NCBI RefSeq assembly: GCF_034314165.1
Contig: NZ_JAVIWK010000001.1
Span: 558,001-622,000 of the forward strand
Reading direction: 5' to 3'
DNA from: Pseudomonas sp. Bout1
GTDB taxonomy: Bacteria > Pseudomonadota > Gammaproteobacteria > Pseudomonadales > Pseudomonadaceae
Length of the DNA: 64,000 bases
Shown here: in pieces, positions 55,234 to 63,823 of the stretch
Layout of the letters: every line of letters begins with the position of its first letter
How positions within the stretch are numbered: the stretch's first letter is position 1
Notes under the pieces: generated by a model
What the model was told of the DNA's origin: nothing
Database searches by the model: none
The model's input: the letters and a program-made list of their open reading frames with translations, nothing else
Translations under genes and position numbers: made by a program

Positions 55234-56724
55234 ATGGTTGCCGCATTGCTTGATCGTCTCGGGGTAAACCCGGCGCTGTACCAGGCGGGTAAACAACCCG
55301 TGCATTCGCCCATCGATGGCAGCCGGATTGCCAGTGTGCACTGGGAAGGCGCCGCCGAGGTGGAGCAGCAGGTCAGTCGCGCCGAGCATGCATTCGACGC
55401 CTGGCGCAAGGTGCCGGCACCCCGTCGTGGTGAGCTGGTGCGCCAGTTCGGCGACGTGTTGCGCGAATACAAGGCCGACCTCGGTGAGCTGGTGTCGTGG
55501 GAAGCCGGCAAGATCACCCAGGAAGGTTTGGGTGAAGTGCAGGAAATGATCGATATCTGCGACTTCGCCGTGGGCCTTTCGCGTCAACTGTACGGCTTGA
55601 CCATCGCCTCCGAGCGCCCGGGCCACCACATGCGTGAAACCTGGCACCCGCTGGGCGTAGTCGGCGTGATCAGCGCCTTCAACTTCCCGGTGGCCGTGTG
55701 GGCGTGGAACACCGCGCTGGCGCTGGTCTGCGGCAACGCGGTGATCTGGAAACCCTCGGAAAAGACCCCGCTCACAGCCCTGGCCTGCCAGGCGTTGTTC
55801 GAACGCGTACTCAAGAACTTCAGCGATGCGCCGCCGTACCTCAGCCAGGTGATCATCGGTGGCCGCGATGCCGGCGCCGCGCTGGTGGATGACCCGCGCG
55901 TCGCGTTGATCAGCGCCACCGGCAGTACCCGCATGGGCCGCGAAGTGGCGCCGAAAGTCGCCGCACGTTTTGCTCGCAGCATTCTCGAGCTGGGCGGCAA
56001 CAACGCAATGATCCTTGGCCCAAGCGCCGACCTGGACATGGCCGTACGCGCCATCCTGTTCAGCGCCGTCGGAACCGCCGGCCAACGCTGCACCAGCCTG
56101 CGCCGGTTGATTGCCCATGAGTCGGTGAAAGAAGAAATCGTCACCCGCCTCAAGGCTGCGTATTCCAAAGTACGCATCGGCCATCCGCTGGAAGGCAACC
56201 TGATTGGCCCGCTGATCGACAAACACAGCTTCGAAAACATGCAGGACGCCCTGGAGCAGGCCTTGAGCGAAGGCGGCCGGGTGTTTGGTGGCAAGCGGCA
56301 GTTGGAAGACAAATTCCCCAACGCTTACTACGTGTCGCCGGCGATTGTGGAAATGCCGGAGCAGAGTGATGTGGTGTGCACCGAAACCTTCGCCCCGATC
56401 CTGTACGTGGTCGGCTATACCGATTTCGCTGAAGCGCTGCGCCTGAACAATGCGGTGCCACAGGGTTTGTCTTCGTGCATCTTTACCACTGACGTGCGTG
56501 AAGCCGAGCAGTTCATGTCGGCCGTGGGCAGTGACTGCGGGATCGCCAACGTCAACATCGGGCCGAGCGGCGCGGAGATTGGTGGCGCGTTTGGCGGTGA
56601 GAAAGAGACCGGTGGCGGGCGTGAGTCGGGTTCGGATGCATGGCGCGGGTACATGCGTCGCCAGACCAATACCGTGAACTACTCGCTGGAATTGCCGCTG
56701 GCCCAGGGCATCACCTTCGACTAA
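55234..56724 (+). CDS. amaB: L-aminoadipate-semialdehyde (piperideine-6-carboxylate) dehydrogenase
   Basis: The 496-residue enzyme belongs to the ALDH7 (antiquitin-like) class of NAD-dependent aldehyde dehydrogenases, with FNFPVAVWAWNTALALVCGN, Glu252 in LELGGNNAM and catalytic Cys286 in GTAGQRCTSLRRL. In Pseudomonas this gene oxidises the open form of piperideine-6-carboxylate to 2-aminoadipate in D-lysine/pipecolate breakdown. AGGAG precedes the ATG. A REP element separates it from the oxidase gene, and the LysR gene is divergent. Confidence 0.87.
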   Translation: MVAALLDRLGVNPALYQAGKQPVHSPIDGSRIASVHWEGAAEVEQQVSRAEHAFDAWRKVPAPRRGELVRQFGDVLREYKADLGELVSWEAGKITQEGLGEVQEMIDICDFAVGLSRQLYGLTIASERPGHHMRETWHPLGVVGVISAFNFPVAVWAWNTALALVCGNAVIWKPSEKTPLTALACQALFERVLKNFSDAPPYLSQVIIGGRDAGAALVDDPRVALISATGSTRMGREVAPKVAARFARSILELGGNNAMILGPSADLDMAVRAILFSAVGTAGQRCTSLRRLIAHESVKEEIVTRLKAAYSKVRIGHPLEGNLIGPLIDKHSFENMQDALEQALSEGGRVFGGKRQLEDKFPNAYYVSPAIVEMPEQSDVVCTETFAPILYVVGYTDFAEALRLNNAVPQGLSSCIFTTDVREAEQFMSAVGSDCGIANVNIGPSGAEIGGAFGGEKETGGGRESGSDAWRGYMRRQTNTVNYSLELPLAQGITFD

Positions 56725-56747
56725 ATCTCTGCTCAAAGTGCGGTCAA

Positions 56748-56870
56748 TGTAGGAGCTGGCTTGCTGTGGTGAGGGGGCTTGTCCCCCGTCGGGTTCACCA
56801 CAGATTGATGGGGCTGCTTCGCAGCCCAGCGCGGGGCAAGCCCGCTCGCCACAGCAAGCCAGCTCCTACA
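56748..56870. repeat. Composite repeat between amaB and amaA
   Basis: An outer REP pair (TGTAGGAGCTGGCTTGCTGT and its mirror) encloses an inner GTGGTGAGGGGGCTTGTCCC / GGGGCAAGCCCGCTCGCCAC pair, the family also seen at 13515-13646. It lies within what is probably one operon and could give different transcript levels for the two genes. Confidence 0.8.
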
Positions 56871-56928
56871 TTTGATCGGGTTCGCACATCAACAATAGTG
56901 GTTTGTTAGGTCTCATCGGAGTCTGGCA

Positions 56929-58212
56929 ATGGCATTGCGCGAAGCGTGTTTGTGGGAACAACTCACCCCTGGCCGGCCGGATCGAGCCGCGCTCAAGGGC
57001 GAGGTCAATGTGGATGTGTGCGTGATCGGCGCCGGTATCACCGGTTTGTCGGCGGCCATTCACTTGCTGGAACAGGGTAAAAGCGTTGCCGTACTCGAAG
57101 CCCATCGCACCGGCCAGGGTGGTTCGGGGCGCAACGTGGGCCTGGTCAACGCCGGGATGTGGATCCCGCCGGACGAGATCGAGGCCGGTTTTGGTACTGA
57201 AGTGGGCAGCCAGCTCAACCGTATGCTTGGCGCGGCACCGTCTCTGGTGTTCAGCCTGATCGACAAATACAACATCGACTGCCAATTGCGCCGCGAGGGC
57301 ACCTTGCACATGGCGCACAACGCCCGTGGCGAGGCCGATTTGCGCAGCCGTGAAGAACAGTGGAAGCGGCGCGGCGCGCCGGTGGAACTGTTGACCGGCG
57401 CTGCGTGCGAACAGGCGACGGGCACCAGGAAGATTGCCGCCGCCTTGCTGGACCGGCGTGCCGGCACCTTGAACCCGATGGCTTACACCAGCGGTTTGGC
57501 GAATGCCGCCGCGGGGCTCGGCGGGCAGTTGTTCGATCATTCCCCGGTCACTCAACTGGAGCGCCAGGGCCAGCACTGGTCTGTGCAGACTGCCCAAGGC
57601 TCGGTGCAGGCCGAACACGTGGTGATCGCCTCCAACGCCTACACCGAAGGTGACTGGACCGAACTGCGCCGCAACTTTTTCCCCGGCTATTACTATCAGG
57701 TGGCGTCGGCCCCACTGACGGACGAAGCCGCGCAACACATCCTTCCCGGCGGCCAAGGCTCCTGGGACACGCGCCAGGTACTCAGCAGCATCCGCCGCGA
57801 TGCCGAAGGCCGGCTATTGCTCGGCAGTCTGGGTAACGGCAACCAGAAACCTGCCTGGTTTCTCAAAGCCTGGGCCGATCGGGTGCAGCAACACTACTTC
57901 CCGTACCTCAAGCCGGTGCAGTGGGAATGCACCTGGACCGGCTGCATCGCCTTCACCCCCGACCACCTGATGCGCCTGTTCGAGCCGGCGCCCGGGCTGG
58001 TGGCGGTCACCGGGTACAACGGGCGTGGCGTGACCACCGGCAGCGTCGTGGGCAAAGCCTTTGCAGACTACCTGTGTCACCAGGATCCCCAGGCGTTGCC
58101 GATTCCGTTCGCGCCGATGCAGCCGTTGGCCGGGGTGGGCCTGCGCAGCTGTTTATACGAGGCGGGATTCTCGCTGTATCACGCGGGGCAATGCCTGCGG
58201 ATCGTGATCTGA
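56929..58212 (+). CDS. amaA: FAD-dependent L-pipecolate oxidase
   Basis: The 427-residue DAO-family flavoprotein has the dinucleotide motif VCVIGAGITGLSAAIHLLEQ (GAGITG at 34-39), RNVGLVNAGMW after it and a C-terminal TGYNGRGVTTGSVVGKAFAD FAD segment. It resembles glycine/sarcosine-type oxidases. The gene next to an ALDH7 and a LysR regulator fits AmaA, which oxidises L-pipecolate to piperideine-6-carboxylate, the substrate source for AmaB. GGAGTC lies upstream of the ATG. A gamma-glutamylputrescine-oxidase-like enzyme is a possible alternative from sequence alone. Confidence 0.82.
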   Translation: MALREACLWEQLTPGRPDRAALKGEVNVDVCVIGAGITGLSAAIHLLEQGKSVAVLEAHRTGQGGSGRNVGLVNAGMWIPPDEIEAGFGTEVGSQLNRMLGAAPSLVFSLIDKYNIDCQLRREGTLHMAHNARGEADLRSREEQWKRRGAPVELLTGAACEQATGTRKIAAALLDRRAGTLNPMAYTSGLANAAAGLGGQLFDHSPVTQLERQGQHWSVQTAQGSVQAEHVVIASNAYTEGDWTELRRNFFPGYYYQVASAPLTDEAAQHILPGGQGSWDTRQVLSSIRRDAEGRLLLGSLGNGNQKPAWFLKAWADRVQQHYFPYLKPVQWECTWTGCIAFTPDHLMRLFEPAPGLVAVTGYNGRGVTTGSVVGKAFADYLCHQDPQALPIPFAPMQPLAGVGLRSCLYEAGFSLYHAGQCLRIVI

Positions 58213-58355
58213 TCAACGAAATACCGCTCAGAAGCCTGCATTTTCTTAGCCGGCTACTAATCTGTATTGGTGCGAGTCGTAGCAGTAACGCACTGTAAAT
58301 GTGCACTTCCGTTACGCACGCTGTTACAGGTTCAAGGGTGGCCGTTTAATGGCCG

Positions 58356-58429
58356 GGTTGCAGTGCTTGATCCGTCGGGTTGCACTTTATGGATCCAATG
58401 GTTGCACCCGGTTGAGTTAGACGGTTGCA
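58356..58429 (+). promoter_or_regulatory. Four phased GGTTGCA direct repeats upstream of the liv operon
   Basis: GGTTGCA occurs at 58356, 58378, 58400 and 58423, i.e. spaced 22, 22 and 23 bases, two helical turns. The block is about 100-170 bases upstream of the predicted sigma-54 start, a typical enhancer distance. It forms part of the 387-base gap 58213-58599; a further GTAACG/CGTTAC dyad lies at about 58280-58315. No coding sequence is seen in the gap. Confidence 0.6.
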
Positions 58430-58501
58430 CGTCCAATCAAAAGGCGCCCAAAAACCTGTAATAACAATGACACCGTGTCTTTTTGAATAATAAAAACGTG
58501 A

Positions 58502-58517
58502 TGGCACGCCGCTTGCT
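58502..58517 (+). promoter_or_regulatory. Sigma-54 promoter of the liv operon
   Basis: TGGCACGCCGCTTGCT matches TGGCACGNNNNTTGCW at every fixed position. The start of transcription would be near 58527, about 73 bases before the livK ATG. Transcription would need an enhancer-binding activator. Confidence 0.85.
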
Positions 58518-58599
58518 CTGGGCTTTCCGAAAGCTTTTGAAGTGAAGCCGGCTGTTATCAAAAGAATGCCAATTCAACAAAAACCTCGGAGCACCACTC

Positions 58600-59736
58600 A
58601 TGTCCCAGACGTTTTACAAGAAAGGTTTTCTAGCCCTCGCCGTTGCTGCGGCGCTGGGTGTTTCTGCGTTTGCTCAAGCTGATGTGAAGATTGGCGTAGC
58701 GGGGCCGATGACCGGCGCCAACGCGGCATTTGGTGAGCAGTACATGAAAGGTGCCCAGGCGGCGGCCGACGTCATCAACAAGGCCGGCGGCATCAACGGC
58801 GAGCAGATCAAGCTGGTGGCCGGCGACGACGCCTGCGAACCCAAGCAGGCCGTGGCCGTGGCCAACCGCCTGGTTGACCAGGACAAAGTGATTGGCGTGG
58901 TCGGGCACTTCTGCTCGTCGAACACCATTCCAGCCTCCGAGGTGTATGCCGATGCGGGCGTGATCATGATCACCCCGGGCTCCACCAACCCGCAGGTCAC
59001 CGAGCGCGGCCTGTCGGCGGTGTTCCGCATGTGTGGTCGTGACGACCAGCAAGGCATCGTGGCCGGCGACTACATCGTCGACGTGCTCAAGGGCAAGAAA
59101 GTCGCAGTTATCAATGACAAGGACACTTACGGCAAAGGCCTGGCTGACGCCACCGCGGCGCAGTTGACCAAGCGCGGCGTGAAGCCGGTGCTGGAAGAAG
59201 GCCTGACCCGTGGCGAGAAAGACTTCAGCGCGCTGGTCACCAAGATCCGCTCCACCGGGGCTGACGTCGTGTACTTCGGCGGCCTGCACCCGGAAGCTGG
59301 TCCACTGGTTCGCCAGATTCGTGAGGCGGGCCTCAAAGACGTCAAGTTCATGTCCGATGATGGCGTGGTCACCGACGAATTGGTTGCTACCGCAGGTGGT
59401 GCGCAGTACGTGGACGGCGTGTACATGACCTTCGGCGCCGACCCGCGCCTGCTGCCAGACAGCAAGACCGTCGTGGAAGAGTTCCGCAAAAATGGCACCG
59501 AGCCTGAAGGCTACACCCTGTACGCCTACGCGTCGGTCCAGGCCCTGGCGGCTGGCTTCAACGGCGCCAAGTCCGACAAGGGCGAAGACGCAGCCAAATG
59601 GCTGAAAGCCCACCCGGTCAAAACCGTCATGGGCGAGAAGAACTGGGACACCAAGGGTGACCTGAAAATCTCCGACTACGTGGTTTACCAGTGGGACAAG
59701 GACGGCAAATATCACCAGCTGGAAAAGCAGAAGTAA
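58600..59736 (+). CDS. livK: Branched-chain-type amino acid ABC transporter, substrate-binding protein
   Basis: The 378-residue periplasmic protein has a signal peptide (KGFLALAVAAALGVSAFAQA) and the LIV-binding fold: VKIGVAGPMTGANAAFGEQY, DDACEPKQAVAVANRLV, GHFCSSNTIPASEVY and ITPGSTNPQVT, with the usual disulfide cysteines. CTCGGAG lies upstream. It is the first gene of livKHMGF. The neighbouring lysine-pathway genes raise the chance of a specificity other than leucine, isoleucine and valine. A REP doublet lies between it and livH. Confidence 0.9.
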   Translation: MSQTFYKKGFLALAVAAALGVSAFAQADVKIGVAGPMTGANAAFGEQYMKGAQAAADVINKAGGINGEQIKLVAGDDACEPKQAVAVANRLVDQDKVIGVVGHFCSSNTIPASEVYADAGVIMITPGSTNPQVTERGLSAVFRMCGRDDQQGIVAGDYIVDVLKGKKVAVINDKDTYGKGLADATAAQLTKRGVKPVLEEGLTRGEKDFSALVTKIRSTGADVVYFGGLHPEAGPLVRQIREAGLKDVKFMSDDGVVTDELVATAGGAQYVDGVYMTFGADPRLLPDSKTVVEEFRKNGTEPEGYTLYAYASVQALAAGFNGAKSDKGEDAAKWLKAHPVKTVMGEKNWDTKGDLKISDYVVYQWDKDGKYHQLEKQK

Positions 59737-59769
59737 CGTGAGCGCGATCGGTTAGACGCCACTTGACCC

Positions 59770-59890
59770 TGTGGGAGCCGGGCTTTTGTGGGAGCTGGCT
59801 TGCCTGCGATAGCGTCACCTCGGTTTGACTGACATTTCGAGGTGTCTGCATCGCGGGCAAGCCCGGCTCCCACACAAGCCAGCTTCCACA
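59770..59890. repeat. Composite nested REP element between livK and livH
   Basis: GTGGGAGCCGGGCTTTTGTG and GTGGGAGCTGGCTTGCCTGC on the left are mirrored by GCGGGCAAGCCCGGCTCCCA and CACAAGCC on the right, almost the same as 36620-36740. A stem here can protect the livK message and raise binding protein above permease level. Confidence 0.8.
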
Positions 59891-59988
59891 CGGGGACTTG
59901 GTTGCCAGCCCCTTTTGTGTCTGTCTTTTCCTCCTAGAAGATCCGCACACCCACAGGTGTGCAGGCTCTCACTGCGTGAGATTGCGTT

Positions 59989-60903
59989 ATGGATGGTATT
60001 TTCCTGCAGCAACTGGTCAATGGGCTGACCCTCGGGTCGGTCTATGGCCTGATCGCCATCGGCTACACAATGGTCTATGGCATCATTGGCATGATCAACT
60101 TCGCCCACGGCGAGGTTTATATGATTTCCGCTTACCTCGCGGCGATCAGTCTGGCACTGCTGGCTTACTTCGGCATCGAATCCTTCCCGCTGCTCATTCT
60201 TGGCACCCTGATCTTTACCGTCGTTGTCACAGGCGTTTACGGCTGGGTCATCGAGCGTGTCGCCTACAAACCGTTGCGCAACTCCACCCGACTGGCACCG
60301 CTGATCAGCGCCATCGGTATCTCGCTGATCCTGCAGAACTACGCGCAGATCGCCCAGGGCGCCAAGCAACAAGGCATCCCGACGCTGCTGGCCGGCGCCT
60401 GGAGAGTCGACATCGGCACCGGCTTCGTGCAGTTGACCTACACCAAGGTGTTCATCCTGGTGGCCGCGTTCGTCGGCATGGGCCTGCTGACCTATATCAT
60501 CAAATACACCAAGCTCGGCCGCATGTGCCGCGCTACCCAGCAAGACCGCAAGATGGCGTCGATCCTCGGTATCAACACCGACCGGGTCATCTCCTACGTA
60601 TTCGTGATTGGTGCCGCCATGGCCGCGCTGGCCGGTGTGCTGATCACCTTGAACTACGGCACGTTCGACTTCTATGCCGGCTTCATCATCGGCATCAAGG
60701 CATTTACCGCTGCGGTACTCGGCGGCATCGGTTCCCTGCCTGGGGCCATGCTGGGCGGGATCATCCTGGGTATTTCCGAGTCGCTGTTCTCGGGGTTGAT
60801 CAACTCTGACTACAAAGACGTGTTCAGTTTCTCCCTGCTGGTGGTGATCCTGATTTTCCGTCCCCAGGGCCTGCTCGGTCGCCCACTCGTGGCGAAGGTA
60901 TAA
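59989..60903 (+). CDS. livH: Branched-chain-type amino acid ABC transporter, permease LivH
   Basis: The 304-residue inner-membrane protein has about eight helices and the LivH marks LVNGLTLGSVYGLIAIGYTM, GMINFAHGEVYM and the GGIGSLPGAMLGGIILGISE segment. It pairs with LivM. It follows livK by 252 bases, of which 121 form a REP composite, and lies two bases before livM. Confidence 0.95.
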   Translation: MDGIFLQQLVNGLTLGSVYGLIAIGYTMVYGIIGMINFAHGEVYMISAYLAAISLALLAYFGIESFPLLILGTLIFTVVVTGVYGWVIERVAYKPLRNSTRLAPLISAIGISLILQNYAQIAQGAKQQGIPTLLAGAWRVDIGTGFVQLTYTKVFILVAAFVGMGLLTYIIKYTKLGRMCRATQQDRKMASILGINTDRVISYVFVIGAAMAALAGVLITLNYGTFDFYAGFIIGIKAFTAAVLGGIGSLPGAMLGGIILGISESLFSGLINSDYKDVFSFSLLVVILIFRPQGLLGRPLVAKV

Positions 60904-60905
60904 CT

Positions 60906-62183
60906 ATGTCTGCTGCCTACTCTATCGATATCAAGAAAAGTATCGTCGATGCGGTACTCGCCGGGCTGATTTCGCTGATCGTGTTCGGTCCGATCGTCGG
61001 CGTGGTCCTCGACGGCTACAGCTTCAACCTGCAACCGGCGCGTGTCGGCATCCTGGTGGCCATTGTGATGGTCGGCCGGTTTGCCATGAGCCTGTTCCTG
61101 CAAACCCCCAAGGGCCTGCGGATTCTGCAGGGGTTTGAAAGCACCGGCTCCGGTGTGCATGTACTCAAGCCAGACTACAAGTCGCGCCTGCGCTGGATCA
61201 TCCCGGCGTTGATCGTGATTGCCATCGTGTTCCCGTTCTTCGCCAACAAATACCTGCTGACCGTGGTGATCCTCGGCCTGATCTACGTGTTGTTGGGCCT
61301 GGGCCTGAACATCGTGGTGGGCCTGGCCGGGCTGCTCGACCTGGGTTACGTGGCGTTCTACGCCATCGGTGCCTATGGCCTGGCGCTGGGTTATCAGTAC
61401 CTGGGTTTGGGCTTCTGGTCAGTGCTGCCACTGGCGGCCATTTGCGCGGCGTTGGCGGGGTGCATACTCGGGTTCCCGGTGCTGCGAATGCACGGTGATT
61501 ACCTGGCGATCGTGACCCTGGGCTTCGGTGAAATCATCCGCCTGGTGCTGAACAACTGGCTGTCGTTCACTGGTGGCCCAAATGGCATGCCGGTGCCGTC
61601 GCCAACGTTTTTCGGCCTGGAATTCGTGCGCAAGGCGAAGGATGGCGGGGTGCCGTTCCACGAGTTCTTCGGCATCGACTACAACCCCAACTTCAAATTC
61701 CTGTTTATCTATATCGTGCTGTTCCTGGTGGTGCTGCTGGTGCTGTACATCAAGCACCGCCTGACCCGCATGCCGGTGGGCCGCGCCTGGGAAGCCTTGC
61801 GCGAAGATGAAATCGCCTGCCGGTCGATGGGCCTCAACCACGTACTGGTGAAGCTCTCGGCGTTCACCATTGGCGCTTCGACTGCCGGTTTGGCCGGGGT
61901 GTTTTTTGCCAGCTACCAAGGCTTCGTCAACCCGTCGTCGTTTACCTTCTTCGAGTCGGCGCTGATCCTGGCCATCGTGGTGTTGGGCGGCATGGGTTCG
62001 ACCGTCGGCGTGGTGATCGCCGCATTCGTGCTGACCGTGGCGCCGGAGTTGCTGCGCAGCTTCTCTGAATACCGTGTGTTGCTGTTTGGCGTGTTGATGG
62101 TGGTGATGATGATCTGGCGACCACGAGGCCTGATTCGCATCAGCCGTACCGGTGTAGTCCCACGCAAAGGAGTGGCGCCATGA
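60906..62183 (+). CDS. livM: Branched-chain-type amino acid ABC transporter, permease LivM
   Basis: The 425-residue permease has an extra N-terminal region of about 90 residues with membrane segments, then the LivM core: LGLGLNIVVGLAGLLDLGYV, HGDYLAIVTLGFGEIIRL, NGMPVPSPTFFGLEF and GGMGSTVGVVIAAFVL. The length agrees with the long LivM type of gammaproteobacteria. Its stop overlaps the livG ATG (ATGA). Confidence 0.95.
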   Translation: MSAAYSIDIKKSIVDAVLAGLISLIVFGPIVGVVLDGYSFNLQPARVGILVAIVMVGRFAMSLFLQTPKGLRILQGFESTGSGVHVLKPDYKSRLRWIIPALIVIAIVFPFFANKYLLTVVILGLIYVLLGLGLNIVVGLAGLLDLGYVAFYAIGAYGLALGYQYLGLGFWSVLPLAAICAALAGCILGFPVLRMHGDYLAIVTLGFGEIIRLVLNNWLSFTGGPNGMPVPSPTFFGLEFVRKAKDGGVPFHEFFGIDYNPNFKFLFIYIVLFLVVLLVLYIKHRLTRMPVGRAWEALREDEIACRSMGLNHVLVKLSAFTIGASTAGLAGVFFASYQGFVNPSSFTFFESALILAIVVLGGMGSTVGVVIAAFVLTVAPELLRSFSEYRVLLFGVLMVVMMIWRPRGLIRISRTGVVPRKGVAP

Positions 62184-63055
62184 GCAAGGAAGTCGTCCTC
62201 TCTGTGGAACACCTGATGATGCACTTCGGTGGCATCAAGGCCTTGAGCGATGTGAGCCTGCAGGTCAAACGCAACTCGATCTTCGCCCTGATCGGCCCCA
62301 ACGGCGCCGGCAAGACCACAGTGTTCAACTGCTTGACCGGTTTCTACAAAGCCTCCGGCGGCAAGATCGAACTCAATGTGCGCGGCAAACAGACCAACGT
62401 GATCCAACTGCTGGGCGAGCGCTTCAAGGTCACCGACTTTGTCTCACCGAAAAGTTTCTTCAGCCGGGTGTTCTACAAAATGTTCGGCGGCACCCACCTG
62501 GTGAACCGTGCGGGCCTGGCGCGCACGTTCCAGAACATTCGCCTGTTCAAGGAAATGTCGGTGGTGGAAAACCTGCTGGTGGCCCAGCACATGTGGGTCA
62601 ACCGCAACATGCTCGCGGGCATCCTCAACACCAAGGGCTACCGCAAGGCTGAAAGCGATGCCCTCGACCATGCGTTCTACTGGCTGGAAGTGGTGGACCT
62701 GGTGGACTGCGCCAACCGCCTGGCCGGCGAGCTGTCCTACGGCCAGCAACGCCGCCTGGAAATCGCCCGCGCCATGTGCACTCGGCCGCAGATCATCTGC
62801 CTGGATGAGCCGGCTGCCGGCCTCAACCCCCAGGAAACCGAAGCCCTCAGCGCGATGATTCGCCTGCTGCGCGACGAACACGACCTGACGGTGGTGCTGA
62901 TCGAACACGACATGGGCATGGTGATGAGTATTTCCGACCACATTGTGGTGCTGGACCACGGCAACGTGATTGCCGAAGGCGGCCCGGAAGCGATCCGCAA
63001 CGATCCTAAAGTGATCGCGGCTTACCTGGGCGCTGATGAAGAGGAGCTGGTATGA
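62180..63055 (+). CDS. livG: Branched-chain-type amino acid ABC transporter, ATPase LivG
   Basis: The 291-residue ATPase has Walker A GPNGAGKTTVFNC, the Q-loop in RTFQNIRLFKEMSVVENLL, signature LSYGQQRRLEIARAM, Walker B IICLDEPAAGLNP and the H-loop EHDMGMVM. A lysine-rich insertion near residues 60-100 is common in long LivG proteins. Its start and stop overlap livM and livF. Confidence 0.96.
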   Translation: MSKEVVLSVEHLMMHFGGIKALSDVSLQVKRNSIFALIGPNGAGKTTVFNCLTGFYKASGGKIELNVRGKQTNVIQLLGERFKVTDFVSPKSFFSRVFYKMFGGTHLVNRAGLARTFQNIRLFKEMSVVENLLVAQHMWVNRNMLAGILNTKGYRKAESDALDHAFYWLEVVDLVDCANRLAGELSYGQQRRLEIARAMCTRPQIICLDEPAAGLNPQETEALSAMIRLLRDEHDLTVVLIEHDMGMVMSISDHIVVLDHGNVIAEGGPEAIRNDPKVIAAYLGADEEELV

Positions 63056-63768
63056 GTGAGCCAATCCTCGAACTGAAAGACCTGGACGTATTCTACGGCC
63101 CGATCCAGGCCTTGAAGAAAGTCTCGTTGCACATCAACGAAGGTGAAACCGTGAGCCTGATTGGCTCCAACGGCGCGGGTAAGTCCACGCTGCTGATGTC
63201 GATCTTCGGCCAGCCACGGGCCGAGTCCGGGCAGATCATCTACCGCGGTGTCGACATTACCCACAAGTCGTCCCACTACATCGCCTCCAACGGCATTGCA
63301 CAGTCGCCGGAAGGCCGGCGGGTGTTCCCCGACATGACCGTCGAGGAAAACCTGCTGATGGGCACCATCCCGATTGGTGACAAGTTCGCCACCGAGGACA
63401 TGCAGCGCATGTTCGAGCTGTTCCCGCGGCTCAAGGAGCGGCGTAACCAGCGGGCGATGACCATGTCGGGCGGCGAGCAGCAAATGCTCGCCATCGCCCG
63501 CGCGCTGATGAGCCGGCCCAAGCTGTTGCTGCTGGACGAGCCGAGCCTGGGGCTGGCGCCGATCGTGGTGAAGCAGATCTTCGCCACGCTGCGGGAGCTG
63601 GCGTCTACCGGCATGACCATCTTCCTGGTGGAGCAGAACGCCAACCACGCGTTGCGTTTGTCTGACCGGGCGTACGTGATGGTCAATGGCGAGATTCGCC
63701 TCACAGGCACCGGCAAGGAGTTGCTGGTGAATGAAGAGGTGCGTAACGCTTATCTGGGTGGGCATTGA
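63052..63768 (+). CDS. livF: Branched-chain-type amino acid ABC transporter, ATPase LivF
   Basis: The 238-residue ATPase has Walker A GSNGAGKSTLLMS, Q-loop GIAQSPEGRRVFPDMTVEEN, signature MSGGEQQMLAIARAL, Walker B LLLLDEPSLGLAP and EQNANHAL. The start overlaps the livG stop. It ends the operon ahead of a strong terminator. Confidence 0.96.
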   Translation: MSEPILELKDLDVFYGPIQALKKVSLHINEGETVSLIGSNGAGKSTLLMSIFGQPRAESGQIIYRGVDITHKSSHYIASNGIAQSPEGRRVFPDMTVEENLLMGTIPIGDKFATEDMQRMFELFPRLKERRNQRAMTMSGGEQQMLAIARALMSRPKLLLLDEPSLGLAPIVVKQIFATLRELASTGMTIFLVEQNANHALRLSDRAYVMVNGEIRLTGTGKELLVNEEVRNAYLGGH

Positions 63769-63792
63769 TTGCTGATTCAGCGCTAATACCTG

Positions 63793-63823
63793 TGTGGGAG
63801 CTTCGGCTCCCACATTTGTTTTT
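63793..63823 (+). terminator. Terminator of the liv operon
   Basis: TGTGGGAGC, TTCG, GCTCCCACA: a perfect nine-bp stem on a TTCG tetraloop followed by TTTGTTTTT. It looks like a REP-derived element acting as a terminator. The following 177 bases to the window end contain no gene start that can be supported. Confidence 0.9.
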
